A DNA stretch of 22,348 bases from Mageeibacillus sp. UBA1257 (GCA_002308775.1 DBVT01000094.1:1-22348); one strand, 5' to 3'; shown: positions 1 to 8,214, counted from the stretch's first letter. The notes: generated by a model not told the origin, from the letters alone. Translations and numbers: made by a program.

Positions 1-2
1 TC

Positions 3-302
3 TATCCGGTGCAGATCGAAGATTATCTGCGGGCCTTTGACAAGATCAAAGATGTTGCGGTCATCGGACTGCCGCACACGAGGCTGGGTGAGATCGCTGC
101 CGCCATTATCGAGATCAAGCCGGACATGACATGCACGGAAGAAGAAATCATGAATTTCTGTCAGAATTTACCGCGATACAAAAGACCGCGTAAAATTATT
201 TTTGATAAAGTTCCGCGTAATCCGACGGGAAAAATCGAAAAACCCGTTCTGAGAGAAAAATATTGCAAAGGCCGTTTGGTGGAAGTTCAGATCAACAGCT
301 GA
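3..302 (+). CDS. AMP-forming acyl-CoA synthetase, C-terminal fragment (cut by window edge)
   Basis: Only the last 99 residues are present; the reading frame is open from base 3 and the gene begins before the window. The fragment is the mobile C-terminal lid domain of the ANL (AMP-binding) superfamily: it opens with the YP..IEDYL segment, continues with a VAVIGLPHTRLGE strand-turn and ends with RYKRPRKI and NPTGKIEK, whose GK lysine is the conserved adenylation lysine of the family. Such enzymes join a carboxylic acid to CoA using ATP. The substrate cannot be read from this part. It lies 41 bp before iorA with no promoter or terminator between, so co-transcription is likely and an aryl or branched acid substrate is plausible, but that is inference. 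All Ile codons here are ATC or ATT, unlike genes further right. Confidence 0.85.
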   Translation, partial: YPVQIEDYLRAFDKIKDVAVIGLPHTRLGEIAAAIIEIKPDMTCTEEEIMNFCQNLPRYKRPRKIIFDKVPRNPTGKIEKPVLREKYCKGRLVEVQINS

Positions 303-343
303 GGCAAGTCTGTTCAGACACCTGAAAAGAGGTTAATGTTATT

Positions 344-2083
344 ATGAAGAAATTGTTATTGGGAAACGAGGCAGTTGCCCGGGGGCTGTTCGAAGCCGGA
401 TGCGGTTTTGTATCTTCCTACCCGGGAACACCCAGCACGGAAATCACCGAAGAAGCGGCAAAGTATGATGAGATCTATGCGGAATGGGCTCCGAACGAAA
501 AGGTTGCCATGGAATCCGCATTCGGCGCCAGTCTTGCCGGTACACGCAGTTTCTGCGGGATGAAGCATGTCGGACTGAATGTGGCCGCGGATCCGCTGTT
601 CACGCTGTCATATACAGGTGTAAACGCGGGGATGATCATCGCTGTTGCTGATGACGCCGGAATGCATTCTTCACAGAATGAACAGGATTCCCGACACTAT
701 GCTGCTGCGTCGAAGATCCCGATGTTTGAGCCTTCCGATTCCGTTGAAGCGCTTGAATTCACAAAACTCGCTTACGAGATCTCTGAAAAATATGATACGC
801 CGGTGCTGATGAAGATGTGCACCCGTGTAGCCCACTCCCAAAGCGTTGTTGAACTGGGTGAACGGGTCGAAGCTCCGGTAAAACCCTATGAAAAGAATAT
901 TGCGAAGTATGTAATGATGCCCGGAATGGCCAAAAAGCGCCATCTGGTCGTCGACGAACGCATGCGCAAGACCGCTGAATACGCTGAGAGATCCCCTCTG
1001 AACAGGGTAAAATACAAAGGCAGAGAGCTCGGCGTCATCACTTCGGGAATATGCTACCAGTATGTCCGGGAAGTTTTTCCCGAAGCCTCAGTGTTAAAAC
1101 TGGGTATGACATATCCGCTTCCGGAAGGTCTGATCCGCGAATTCGCCTCAAAAGTCGACAGGCTGATCGTAGTCGAAGAACTCGAGCCTTTCATCGAAGA
1201 CCACATCAGACAGATGGGCCTCGCTGTGGAAGGGAAGAAATATTTTACGAACCAGGGAGAACTGGGAACGGAGATCATAAGGAAGTCATTTTACGGAGAA
1301 GAACTGCCGAGCGCGACTCTCGCGGAAAAAGTCGACGCTCCGGCCAGACCGCCCGTAATGTGCCCCGGATGTCCTCACAGGGGGATATATTTTACGCTTT
1401 CGAGGATGAATATCAGGGTTTGCGGAGATATAGGATGCTACACGCTCGGCGCGATGGCTCCGTATTTCGGGATCGACACCTGCGTTTGCATGGGTGCTTC
1501 CGTTTCGATGTCACACGGTATGGAAAAAGCAGACAAAGAAGCCGGAATAAAGGTCCCGACGGTCGCTGTGATAGGCGATTCGACGTTCATCCATTCAGGC
1601 ATCACAGGACTCATAGACATAGTTTACAATAAGGGTAATTCGACCGTCATCATACTCGACAACTCGATAACGGGCATGACGGGACATCAACAGAACCCGA
1701 CGACAGGTTATACGATCAGGATGGAGGAGACGCCCGCGGTCGATCTTGTAAAACTCGGAGAAGCAATAGGTATAAAGCGGATACGCATAGAGGATCCTTT
1801 TGACCTCAAAGGCATGAGGAAGGCCATTGAAGAAGAGATAGCGGCTGAAGAACCGTCTCTGATCATAGCCCAGAGACCGTGCGCGCTGCTGAAAAACGTA
1901 AATTACGGCGCTCCCGTTAAAATAGACACTGAAAAATGCAGAAAATGCGGATCTTGTATGAAGCTCGGTTGTCCCGCGATATTCAAGGACGGCGGAGCGT
2001 ACAAAATAGACTCGTCGATATGCGCAGGATGCGAACTTTGCGTTTCTCTCTGCGCTTTCGGGGCGATAGGAAAGGAGAAATGA
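344..2083 (+). CDS. iorA: Indolepyruvate:ferredoxin oxidoreductase, alpha subunit
   Basis: A 579-residue protein, the usual IorA length. With IorB it oxidatively decarboxylates aryl pyruvates (indole-, phenyl-, hydroxyphenylpyruvate) to aryl-acetyl-CoA and reduces ferredoxin in the cytoplasm; the enzyme can run in reverse in some anaerobes. Visible in the sequence: an N-terminal pyrimidine-binding half with SSYPGTPSTEI near residues 24-34, a CPGCPHRG motif at 340-347, a TPP/Mg region with GDSTFIHSG followed by LDNSITGMTGHQQNP, and a C-terminal two-cluster ferredoxin domain with cysteines at 532, 535, 538, 543 and 560, 563, 566, 570. iorB follows after 4 bp. AAGAGG about 10 bases upstream supports the ATG. 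Arg codons are almost all CGN and Ile codons ATC up to about base 1040, then change to AGR and ATA; see findings. Confidence 0.96.
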   Translation: MKKLLLGNEAVARGLFEAGCGFVSSYPGTPSTEITEEAAKYDEIYAEWAPNEKVAMESAFGASLAGTRSFCGMKHVGLNVAADPLFTLSYTGVNAGMIIAVADDAGMHSSQNEQDSRHYAAASKIPMFEPSDSVEALEFTKLAYEISEKYDTPVLMKMCTRVAHSQSVVELGERVEAPVKPYEKNIAKYVMMPGMAKKRHLVVDERMRKTAEYAERSPLNRVKYKGRELGVITSGICYQYVREVFPEASVLKLGMTYPLPEGLIREFASKVDRLIVVEELEPFIEDHIRQMGLAVEGKKYFTNQGELGTEIIRKSFYGEELPSATLAEKVDAPARPPVMCPGCPHRGIYFTLSRMNIRVCGDIGCYTLGAMAPYFGIDTCVCMGASVSMSHGMEKADKEAGIKVPTVAVIGDSTFIHSGITGLIDIVYNKGNSTVIILDNSITGMTGHQQNPTTGYTIRMEETPAVDLVKLGEAIGIKRIRIEDPFDLKGMRKAIEEEIAAEEPSLIIAQRPCALLKNVNYGAPVKIDTEKCRKCGSCMKLGCPAIFKDGGAYKIDSSICAGCELCVSLCAFGAIGKEK

Positions 2084-2087
2084 TGAA

Positions 2088-2663
2088 ATGAAACAGATGA
2101 ACGTACTCATAGTCGGAGTCGGAGGACAGGGAACTCTGCTCGCTTCAAAATTTCTCGGAGCCGCCGCGGGTCTTGCCGGAGCGGACGTAAAAGTATCCGA
2201 GGTCCACGGCATGTCCCAAAGAGGAGGCAGCGTCGTCACCTGCGTAAAACTCGGCGACGATATCAAATCCCCGATAATCGAAAAAGGAGAGGCCGATGTC
2301 ATTCTGTCCTTCGAACAGCTCGAAGCAGTCAGATGGCTTTCTTATCTGAAACCTAAAGGCACCGTCATAGTGAATACACAAAAAATAAATCCTATGCCGG
2401 TAGTATCGGGAGCCGCGACATATCCTGACAATGTAATGGAGGCTCTTTCGAAATCTGATATAAACCTGATCGCTCTTGACGCCCTCAGCATGGCTGCGGA
2501 ATGCGGCACGCACAAAGCGGTAAATGTCGTTTTACTCGGTGTGCTCTGCAAAAAAATGGAAGAGATAGACGAAATAATATGGCTCGACGCGCTCGATTCC
2601 GTCGTTCCGAAAAAATTCGCCGAAGTGAACAAAAAAGCCTTTTATATGGGATACGGCAGATAA
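2088..2663 (+). CDS. iorB: Indolepyruvate:ferredoxin oxidoreductase, beta subunit
   Basis: A 191-residue protein of the pyruvate ferredoxin oxidoreductase gamma-type fold. It starts MKQMNVLIVGVGGQGTLLASK, with the GVGGQGTLLAS motif typical of this subunit, and has SEVHGMSQRGGSV near residues 37-49, also characteristic. It pairs with IorA to make the aryl-pyruvate oxidoreductase. The start ATG lies just after the iorA stop; AAAGGAG at 2071-2077, inside the end of iorA, is its ribosome binding site, so translation is probably coupled. Length is normal and nothing is missing. Confidence 0.96.
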   Translation: MKQMNVLIVGVGGQGTLLASKFLGAAAGLAGADVKVSEVHGMSQRGGSVVTCVKLGDDIKSPIIEKGEADVILSFEQLEAVRWLSYLKPKGTVIVNTQKINPMPVVSGAATYPDNVMEALSKSDINLIALDALSMAAECGTHKAVNVVLLGVLCKKMEEIDEIIWLDALDSVVPKKFAEVNKKAFYMGYGR

Positions 2664-2684
2664 ATTGATACTGGAGGTTGATCT

Positions 2685-3989
2685 ATGACTTACTGGAACG
2701 AAAGATGCGAATGCATGTCAAGGGATGAGAGAACACAATTGCAATCTGAACGGCTCGTCAAACTCGTAAAAAGAGTTTATGAAAACGTGCCTCACTACAG
2801 AGGTAAAATGGATGCGATCGGCGTCAAACCCGAGGACATCAAAGGCGTTGAAGACTTGACGAAGCTGCCTTTTACTCTTAAAACGGACATCAGGGATACG
2901 TATCCCTTCGGAATGTTCGCGACTCCCATGACAGACATCGTGAGGATCCACGCGTCATCAGGTACAACGGGAAAGCAGACGGTAGTAGGTTATACGAAGA
3001 ACGATCTCGAAGTATGGGCGGAATGCATGGCAAGATCACTCATCGGAGCAGGAGCCACGGCAGATTCGATGATACAGGTGTCTTACGGATACGGACTTTT
3101 TACGGGAGGTCTCGGAGCGCATTACGGCGTCGAAAAAATAGGCGCGTCCGTGGTTCCGGCATCTTCCGGAAATACTGCAAGACAGATCACCATGCTCAAG
3201 GATTTCGGCGTTGATATACTTTGCTGCACGCCTTCATACGCGCTTTATCTCGCGGAGGAGATAGCGAATGCAGGCATCAAAAAAGGAGAACTCAAGCTCA
3301 AAGCGGGCGTGTTCGGAGCGGAGCCCTGGACTGAGGAAATGAGAACGGAGATCCAGGACAAGCTGGGAATCAAAGCGTTCGATATTTACGGGCTCAGCGA
3401 GATAATGGGACCCTCTGTCGCTTGCGACTGCGAGGAAAGACACGGAATGCACGTTCAGGAAGACCATTTCATCGTTGAGATCATAAATCCCGATACAGGC
3501 GAAGTGCTTCCGGACGGAGAAAAGGGAGAAGTCGTTTTTACAACGATAACAAAGGAAGGTTTCCCGCTCATCAGATACAGAACGAGAGATATTTCAAGAA
3601 TAATACCGGGGGACTGTCCGTGCGGAAGAACTACGAGAAGGCTTGCGAAATTCCAGGGCAGAACGGACGATATGCTGATAGTGAGAGGCGTGAACGTGTT
3701 CCCGTCGCAGATCGAAAGCGTGCTGCTTGAAATGGGAGAGACGGCGCCTCACTACGAGATACTCGTCGACAGGATATCGAATCATGACACCATGGAGGTA
3801 CACGTCGAAATGACTCCGGCTTTCTTCTCCGACTCGATCAAAAACCTTGAGATAACGGAAAAGAAGATCTCCGCAAGGCTCAACAGCGTGCTCGGCATAA
3901 GCGTCAAAGTCGTTCTTGTCGAGCCAAAATCGATCGAAAGAAGCGAAGGAAAAGCCAAGAGAGTAATTGACAAGAGAAAGCTCCATTGA
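2685..3989 (+). CDS. paaK: Phenylacetate-CoA ligase family protein
   Basis: A 434-residue AMP-forming ligase of the PaaK family (usual length 430-440). The ATP-binding motif HASSGTTGK is at residues 89-97; YGLSEIMGPSVACDC is the adenine/aromatic-pocket segment; LIRYRTRDIS and GRTDDMLIVRGVNVFPSQIE are hallmark PaaK motifs at the domain hinge. The enzyme interconverts aryl-acetate and aryl-acetyl-CoA. Beside iorAB it could either release aryl-acetate from aryl-acetyl-CoA during aromatic amino acid fermentation, or activate aryl acids so that IorAB run in reverse makes aryl pyruvates; the sequence does not decide. Start ATG has GGAGG 8 bases upstream. The 3' end carries a promoter-like element and palindrome. 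Confidence 0.93.
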   Translation: MTYWNERCECMSRDERTQLQSERLVKLVKRVYENVPHYRGKMDAIGVKPEDIKGVEDLTKLPFTLKTDIRDTYPFGMFATPMTDIVRIHASSGTTGKQTVVGYTKNDLEVWAECMARSLIGAGATADSMIQVSYGYGLFTGGLGAHYGVEKIGASVVPASSGNTARQITMLKDFGVDILCCTPSYALYLAEEIANAGIKKGELKLKAGVFGAEPWTEEMRTEIQDKLGIKAFDIYGLSEIMGPSVACDCEERHGMHVQEDHFIVEIINPDTGEVLPDGEKGEVVFTTITKEGFPLIRYRTRDISRIIPGDCPCGRTTRRLAKFQGRTDDMLIVRGVNVFPSQIESVLLEMGETAPHYEILVDRISNHDTMEVHVEMTPAFFSDSIKNLEITEKKISARLNSVLGISVKVVLVEPKSIERSEGKAKRVIDKRKLH

Positions 3990-3996
3990 TTATAAT
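3967..3996 (+). promoter_or_regulatory. Internal promoter at the paaK/ACT junction
   Basis: A perfect TTGACA (3967-3972) and a perfect TATAAT (3991-3996) are separated by 18 bp. The expected start point is near 4003, about 23 bp before the ACT-protein ATG. The -35 lies within the paaK coding end and the -10 just after its stop. It would allow the ACT and methionine gamma-lyase-family genes to be expressed apart from iorAB-paaK. Confidence 0.7.
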
Positions 3997-4000
3997 CAAT
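3985..4000. promoter_or_regulatory. Perfect 16-bp palindrome over the -10 (candidate operator)
   Basis: ATTGATTATAATCAAT is identical to its reverse complement. It contains the paaK stop codon and the whole -10 hexamer of the internal promoter. There is no loop and no T-tract, so it is not an intrinsic terminator; binding of a dimeric repressor is the simplest reading. No matching regulator gene is seen in this window. Confidence 0.5.
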
Positions 4001-4025
4001 ACAAGTAGGATAAGGAGGTTCAGCA

Positions 4026-4457
4026 ATGTCTGTAGAACAGATATCTGTTTTTCTTGATAACAAGGCCGGAAGGCTTTCGGAAGTCACCGATGTGCTCGCA
4101 AAGGCGGGTATAAATATGAGCGCCCTTTCTATCGCCGATACGACTCATTTCGGAATATTGAGACTGATAGTCAACAGGCCGGACGAGGCTGAAAAAGTGC
4201 TGAAGGAGAGCGGTTTTACCGTATCAAAGACTGACGTCCTCGCGATAGCGATAGACGACACGGCGGGCTCTCTCGCGGGAGCACTTAGAATGCTCACTGA
4301 CAGCGGCATCAGCATCGAGTATATTTACGCATTCGTAACGAGAAAAGCCGATTGCGCGATGGTCGTCCTCAAGATCGAGGATGAAGCGCGCGCGGTTGAA
4401 CTTTTTAGGGCGAACGGAGTAAGAGTTCTTACGGAAAGTGAAGTATCAGAGCTTTGA
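4026..4457 (+). CDS. Tandem ACT-domain protein
   Basis: A 143-residue protein made of two ACT domains, about residues 4-67 and 70-140. The first begins with VEQISVFLDNKAGRLSEVTDVLAKAGINMSA in outline, and the second with VLAIAIDDTAGSLAGALRMLTDSGISIEY, both the beta-alpha-beta pattern with a D/N-x-AG turn typical of amino-acid-binding ACT modules. There is no catalytic domain. Stand-alone ACT pairs like this are common beside paaK and ior genes and are thought to sense amino acids, here probably an aromatic one (inference from context). A strong AAGGAGG ribosome site lies at 4013-4019. Its stop overlaps the TTG start of the next gene by 4 bases, so the two are translationally coupled. Confidence 0.88.
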   Translation: MSVEQISVFLDNKAGRLSEVTDVLAKAGINMSALSIADTTHFGILRLIVNRPDEAEKVLKESGFTVSKTDVLAIAIDDTAGSLAGALRMLTDSGISIEYIYAFVTRKADCAMVVLKIEDEARAVELFRANGVRVLTESEVSEL

Positions 4458-5752
4458 AAAAAGGCATTGAAACAGAATTTAAGAAGCTTCTCCTTGAACG
4501 TTACGGAATAGGAGAAGAGATTTATTCCCTTGCCCTTGAAGCGGAGAGGGAAGCAGCGGGCTCCCTGGAAAGGATCGACAGGATCAAGGAGTTCAACACT
4601 CTGAAAGTACTGTCCGCATTCAGAAAAGAGGAGATCAGCGACAGACATTTTGCGGGCACGACCGGATACGGATATGACGATATCGGAAGAGACGCCATAG
4701 ATAAAGTGTTCGCGAATGCATTCGGAGCGGAGGACGCAATAGTAAGGCCGCAGATCGCTTCTGGAACGCACACTCTCGCAATAACGCTGTTCGGACTGCT
4801 GAGACCTGGAGACGAGCTTCTTGCAGTTACGGGGAAGCCGTACGATACGCTCGAAGAAGTCATCGGAATTCGTCCCGGCGTCGGTTCTCTCGCGGAATAC
4901 GGGGTAAAATATTCACAGGTGGACCTTTTACCCGGGGGAGTGCCTGATCTTAAGGCGATACACAATGCGGTAAATGAAAACACAAAGGTCGCGCAGATCC
5001 AGAGATCCAGGGGTTACGCCGAGAGAAAAGCGTATACCGTGGATGAAATAAGCGGGATCGTAAAGGCCGTAAAGAGTAAAAATCCGAACACGATAGTTTT
5101 TGTCGACAACTGCTACGGAGAATTCACGGGGATAGAGGAACCCACGCAGGTCGGAGCGGATATCATGGCCGGATCCCTCATCAAAAACCCCGGCGGCGGA
5201 CTCGCAAAATCAGGCGGGTATATCGCAGGCAGGAAACAATATGTCGAGATGTGCTCATACAGGGTCACATGTCCGGGAGCAGGCAGAGAAATAGGCGCAT
5301 CTGTAGGAACGAACAGAGATATACTGCAGGGATTTTACCTTGCGCCGCAGATCGTAGCGGAGAGTCTGAAAGGGGCTGTGTTCACTGCTTCGCTCTTTGA
5401 AAAACTCGGATTTGAAACGTCCCCTTTGAAGGACGAACAGAGAGGAGACATAGTTCAGACGATAAAATTCGGCACGCAGGAAGGTCTTACGACTTTCTGC
5501 GGAGCGGTTCAGGCGGCTGCGCCGATCGACTCGTTCGTTGTGCCCGAGGCGTGGGATATGCCGGGATACGACGTTCCTGTTATAATGGCAGCGGGGGCGT
5601 TCGTACAGGGCTCGTCTATAGAACTCAGTGCCGACGGACCGATGAAGCCTCCGTATATCGCTTTTATGCAGGGCGGACTTTCATACGCGAATGTCAAACT
5701 GGCGAGCATGCTGGCGGCGGAGAGGCTCCTCAAACTCAAAAATAATAAATAA
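4454..5752 (+). CDS. Methionine gamma-lyase family PLP enzyme (YnbB-like)
   Basis: A 432-residue fold-type I PLP enzyme of the family often called methionine gamma-lyase family or, historically, aluminium resistance protein. Family marks: EFNTLKVLSAFRKEEISDRHF and GYGYDDIGRD near the N-terminus, RPQIASGTHTLAITLFG, GKPYDTLEEVIG, then SLIKNPGGGLAKSGGYIAG, where Lys244 is the likely PLP lysine. The start is a TTG in the sequence TTGA that overlaps the ACT stop; no ATG in frame lies early enough to keep the conserved N-terminal part, so TTG is preferred. The exact substrate is not proven for most family members. Placement after an ACT sensor suggests amino acid catabolism or control; in many Firmicutes the gene instead sits near glnA or miaA/hfq. 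Confidence 0.9.
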   Translation: MKKGIETEFKKLLLERYGIGEEIYSLALEAEREAAGSLERIDRIKEFNTLKVLSAFRKEEISDRHFAGTTGYGYDDIGRDAIDKVFANAFGAEDAIVRPQIASGTHTLAITLFGLLRPGDELLAVTGKPYDTLEEVIGIRPGVGSLAEYGVKYSQVDLLPGGVPDLKAIHNAVNENTKVAQIQRSRGYAERKAYTVDEISGIVKAVKSKNPNTIVFVDNCYGEFTGIEEPTQVGADIMAGSLIKNPGGGLAKSGGYIAGRKQYVEMCSYRVTCPGAGREIGASVGTNRDILQGFYLAPQIVAESLKGAVFTASLFEKLGFETSPLKDEQRGDIVQTIKFGTQEGLTTFCGAVQAAAPIDSFVVPEAWDMPGYDVPVIMAAGAFVQGSSIELSADGPMKPPYIAFMQGGLSYANVKLASMLAAERLLKLKNNK

Positions 5753-5782
5753 CGTCACATTTTTACAAAAGGTAAGAGCGAA

Positions 5783-7054
5783 ATGACAAAGGCAGGTCAG
5801 AAAGGCAAAAAGTTCACATCGAAAAAAGGGATCGTCCGAATCGTGATCTTTACGGTCGCGGTCGCTGCGATACTTGTCGCTATGCTTTTTGCGGGCAGAA
5901 AACCTTCCGGAATCGTAACTGCATACGTTAAAAAGGGAACCATAACCCACAAATCCACATCGGAAGCAGTGTTTTTGAAAGAAGAAGTGGGAATCAACTC
6001 CTCGTTTGACGGAAAATTCGTCCCGAATACGGATGAAGGCGCAAAAGTCGCAAAAGGGGAGGTCATCGCCTATATCGTTGCCGACGGAATGGAAGATGTG
6101 TTCGCGCAGCTGAAAGCTGCTGAGAGAAAACTGAATGCCGCGCAGACTGCCGCATATGCCTATACGAATGTATACCCGGACGGATATCAGCTCGCCGAGA
6201 GTGAGATACGGGATGTGAATGCGAAACTTGCGTCAGACGCTCAGTATGGAAATATCTCTGATTATCCCGAGCTCATCGCACAGATGAATGAGCTCTTCAA
6301 AGACAGAAATATGGCGGACGATCCGAATCGCGATGATGCGTATATAAAAAATCTGACGAAAGAAATTAACGAACTGAACGGAAAACTCTCGGGCTACACG
6401 CATAAGATCGAGGCACCCTGTGCCGGAATAGTTTCATTTTTCACTGACGGAACGGCTGCGGGCACGACGGATTTTTACAAGGAACTTGCGACATGCGAGC
6501 AGGAAGAAAAATTCGACGGGATCACGTTCGACAAATACAAAAACGTGAGATCAACGGAAACTTACGCGGGCAAGAAGGTCACCTCCGGTACATTCGTCGC
6601 GAGGATAATGCCTGACATTTACTGCTATGTGGTCGCTAAGACAGATATAGGAAGCCAGGGAAGATTTGAATTTGCATCCAAAGATCTCGGCATCAGCGGC
6701 AAAGGCAAGGTCGTGTATTTCGACAAAAATGTTCTTGTCATGAAATGCGCAACGGGTAACGAGACCTTCTGCGCATACAACAAAGCTGATCTGGACATCT
6801 ATATTTCTTCAGAGAGCGGCATGAAGGTGCCCGTAACCAGCCTCACCGACTGGGACGATCCCAAACTTAACGCAAGACTCACAGTCGTCAAATCCAGCAT
6901 AGTTAAATATATTTACGTCGAGGTCCTCGCGTACGACAATGAATATGCGATAATCGCTCCTCATTCCGTATTCGACTCGTCAGGCCCCAATGTCGTCCTG
7001 AACGACACATATGTCGTGAACTACGAGAGCGTAACGGAAGGGGAAGTCGTTTAA
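5783..7054 (+). CDS. HlyD-like membrane fusion / adaptor protein
   Basis: A 423-residue protein with a Lys-rich cytoplasmic tip (residues 1-16), one membrane segment at about 17-37, and a large extracellular part. The part after the membrane has the split biotinyl-lipoyl pattern of HlyD-type adaptors: FDGKFVPNTDEGAKVAKGEVIAYI near residues 75-95, a helical hairpin region (about 100-205), then the partner half HKIEAPCAGIVSFFTDG. A beta-rich region follows to the C-terminus. No ABC transporter or permease lies next to it, so the partner is unknown; single HlyD-like proteins of this size also occur alone in Clostridia. Start ATG has AAAGG about 10 bases upstream. It could be co-transcribed with the upstream gene (30 bp gap). 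Confidence 0.75.
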   Translation: MTKAGQKGKKFTSKKGIVRIVIFTVAVAAILVAMLFAGRKPSGIVTAYVKKGTITHKSTSEAVFLKEEVGINSSFDGKFVPNTDEGAKVAKGEVIAYIVADGMEDVFAQLKAAERKLNAAQTAAYAYTNVYPDGYQLAESEIRDVNAKLASDAQYGNISDYPELIAQMNELFKDRNMADDPNRDDAYIKNLTKEINELNGKLSGYTHKIEAPCAGIVSFFTDGTAAGTTDFYKELATCEQEEKFDGITFDKYKNVRSTETYAGKKVTSGTFVARIMPDIYCYVVAKTDIGSQGRFEFASKDLGISGKGKVVYFDKNVLVMKCATGNETFCAYNKADLDIYISSESGMKVPVTSLTDWDDPKLNARLTVVKSSIVKYIYVEVLAYDNEYAIIAPHSVFDSSGPNVVLNDTYVVNYESVTEGEVV

Positions 7055-7062
7055 AAAAATCA

Positions 7063-7090
7063 TTGATGTTTTTCAAAAAAATGCTATAAT
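7063..7090 (+). promoter_or_regulatory. Promoter of first surface-protein paralogue
   Basis: TTGATG (7063-7068), 16 bp spacer, TATAAT (7085-7090) preceded by an extended -10 TG at 7082-7083. The expected start point is near 7097; GGAGG at 7118-7122 and the ATG at 7130 follow. Confidence 0.75.
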
Positions 7091-7129
7091 AGTAACCGAA
7101 ATACATTCGAAAATAACGGAGGTTTTAAA

Positions 7130-8140
7130 ATGAAGAAAGTATTGATAACATTGATCGCTGTTCTTCTGGCAGTGACATTCGTGTCTGTTCCGGCATTTGC
7201 GGAGCTCGATCCCGATAACGTTCCGGAAGACGCTGTTATGTACAGGCTCGATATGGATGACTGCACTCTGGAGATCGATTTTGAAGAGGGTTTTGTAATG
7301 GACGGATGGTCCGCGAATCCGGCCGATCTCGGAATCGCTGATAAGATAAGCTTCATCGAAGACAGCTCTCTGTGCAAGATCGTTGCAGGAGAAGAGGCTC
7401 TCAGCGGTGAGCAGTCATTCGTCAACAAGGGTTACCTTGACGCACGTATCTGGTCTCTTTCACTTATTGAAGGCGTAGGAGATTACGTTTTCGTAGAGTG
7501 CAAATTCAAGCCTATCAACTTCGAAGGAACAGGCGCTTTCGCTTTTTGTTACTGCGAGCCCGATGTTCCGGCTTCAAATTCCGAAGGCAACGGCGGATGG
7601 ATCTACAAGGTTCAGAAAAAGGACGATAAGATCGTCTGCATCAACAGAGCGCAGAAGGTCATGGCTGAACTCGAAGAAGGAAAGACATACACTCTCGCTG
7701 CAGCATTCACGCTCGGCGACAAATATTATGACTTCTTTGTTGACGGCGTACGCGTCGCAGAAAAAAACAAATGGATCGGCGATGTAAACGGTCTCGATGC
7801 CTTCAGGATCGACAGCTTCGGACCCGGCTGGGATCAGGACGCGGCTATCGCTGTCAACCCCTTTGAATTCGCTCTTGACGATATCATCGTAACATACGGC
7901 GACATAGTCACAAAGGCTGAATATTTCGCGACGCCGGAGCCCACACCGGAGCCTACGGCGACTCCCGAACCGACAGATGAACCCACTAAAGTACCTGAAG
8001 CGACGGAAGCTCCCACTTTCGCTCCGAAGGACAATGACAGCAGCGACAAGAAAGGCTGCAAGTCTGTAGTAGTATCCTCAATGGCTATTGCTGCGGTCGC
8101 TCTCCTCGGCGCTGTTGCAGTTCTTAAGAAGAGACATTGA
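7130..8140 (+). CDS. Secreted, C-terminally anchored surface protein (paralogue 1)
   Basis: A 336-residue protein. Residues 1-24 are a signal peptide ending VPAFA before Glu25. The body (25-265) is beta-rich; DFFVDGVRVAEK and FALDDIIVTYG resemble the concanavalin-A/LamG-like lectin fold, where such strands end the sheet, but no carbohydrate-binding role is proven. Then comes a Pro/Thr/Glu linker PEPTPEPTATPEPTDEPT, a KKGCKSVVVSS motif with Cys310, a hydrophobic helix (about 313-332) and the basic end KKRH. There is no LPxTG. The tail looks like an anchoring or sorting signal built around Gly-Cys. The gene has its own promoter and terminator. It is roughly 45% identical (by eye) to the protein encoded at 8278-9300, sharing the block GYLDxRxWSLSLIEGVGDYVF. 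Function unknown. Confidence 0.85.
   Translation: MKKVLITLIAVLLAVTFVSVPAFAELDPDNVPEDAVMYRLDMDDCTLEIDFEEGFVMDGWSANPADLGIADKISFIEDSSLCKIVAGEEALSGEQSFVNKGYLDARIWSLSLIEGVGDYVFVECKFKPINFEGTGAFAFCYCEPDVPASNSEGNGGWIYKVQKKDDKIVCINRAQKVMAELEEGKTYTLAAAFTLGDKYYDFFVDGVRVAEKNKWIGDVNGLDAFRIDSFGPGWDQDAAIAVNPFEFALDDIIVTYGDIVTKAEYFATPEPTPEPTATPEPTDEPTKVPEATEAPTFAPKDNDSSDKKGCKSVVVSSMAIAAVALLGAVAVLKKRH
7910..7986 (+). repeat. 77-bp near-identical repeat, copy 1 (Pro/Thr linker)
   Basis: Matches 9070-9146 at 75 of 77 positions (differences at 7933 and 7957). It codes for the KAEYFATPEPTPEPTATPEPT stretch. The identity is far above that of the surrounding gene bodies. Confidence 0.85.
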
Positions 8141-8165
8141 TCTGATCAATTGTTGAATTTTACAG

Positions 8166-8195
8166 TCTCCCGGATATATTCCGGGAGATTTTTTG
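8166..8195 (+). terminator. Intrinsic terminator after paralogue 1
   Basis: A perfect 9-bp stem TCTCCCGGA / TCCGGGAGA (8166-8174 with 8180-8188) closes a 5-base loop and is followed by six T. Confidence 0.92.
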
Positions 8196-8214
8196 CTTTT
8201 ATTTACAAAAAATG

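Noticed and set aside
308..319. GTCTG/CAGAC inverted repeat before iorA
   Set aside because: Only 5 bp with a 2-base loop and no T-tract; too weak for a terminator or operator call.
1595..2302. Long open frame on the minus strand (235 codons) opposite iorA/iorB
   Set aside because: It is antisense to two well-identified genes, has no recognisable domain or ribosome site, and arises from codon bias of the real frames.
8030..8140. Sortase LPxTG signal in the surface proteins
   Set aside because: No LPxTG-like pentapeptide precedes the hydrophobic segment; the motif is GCKS.
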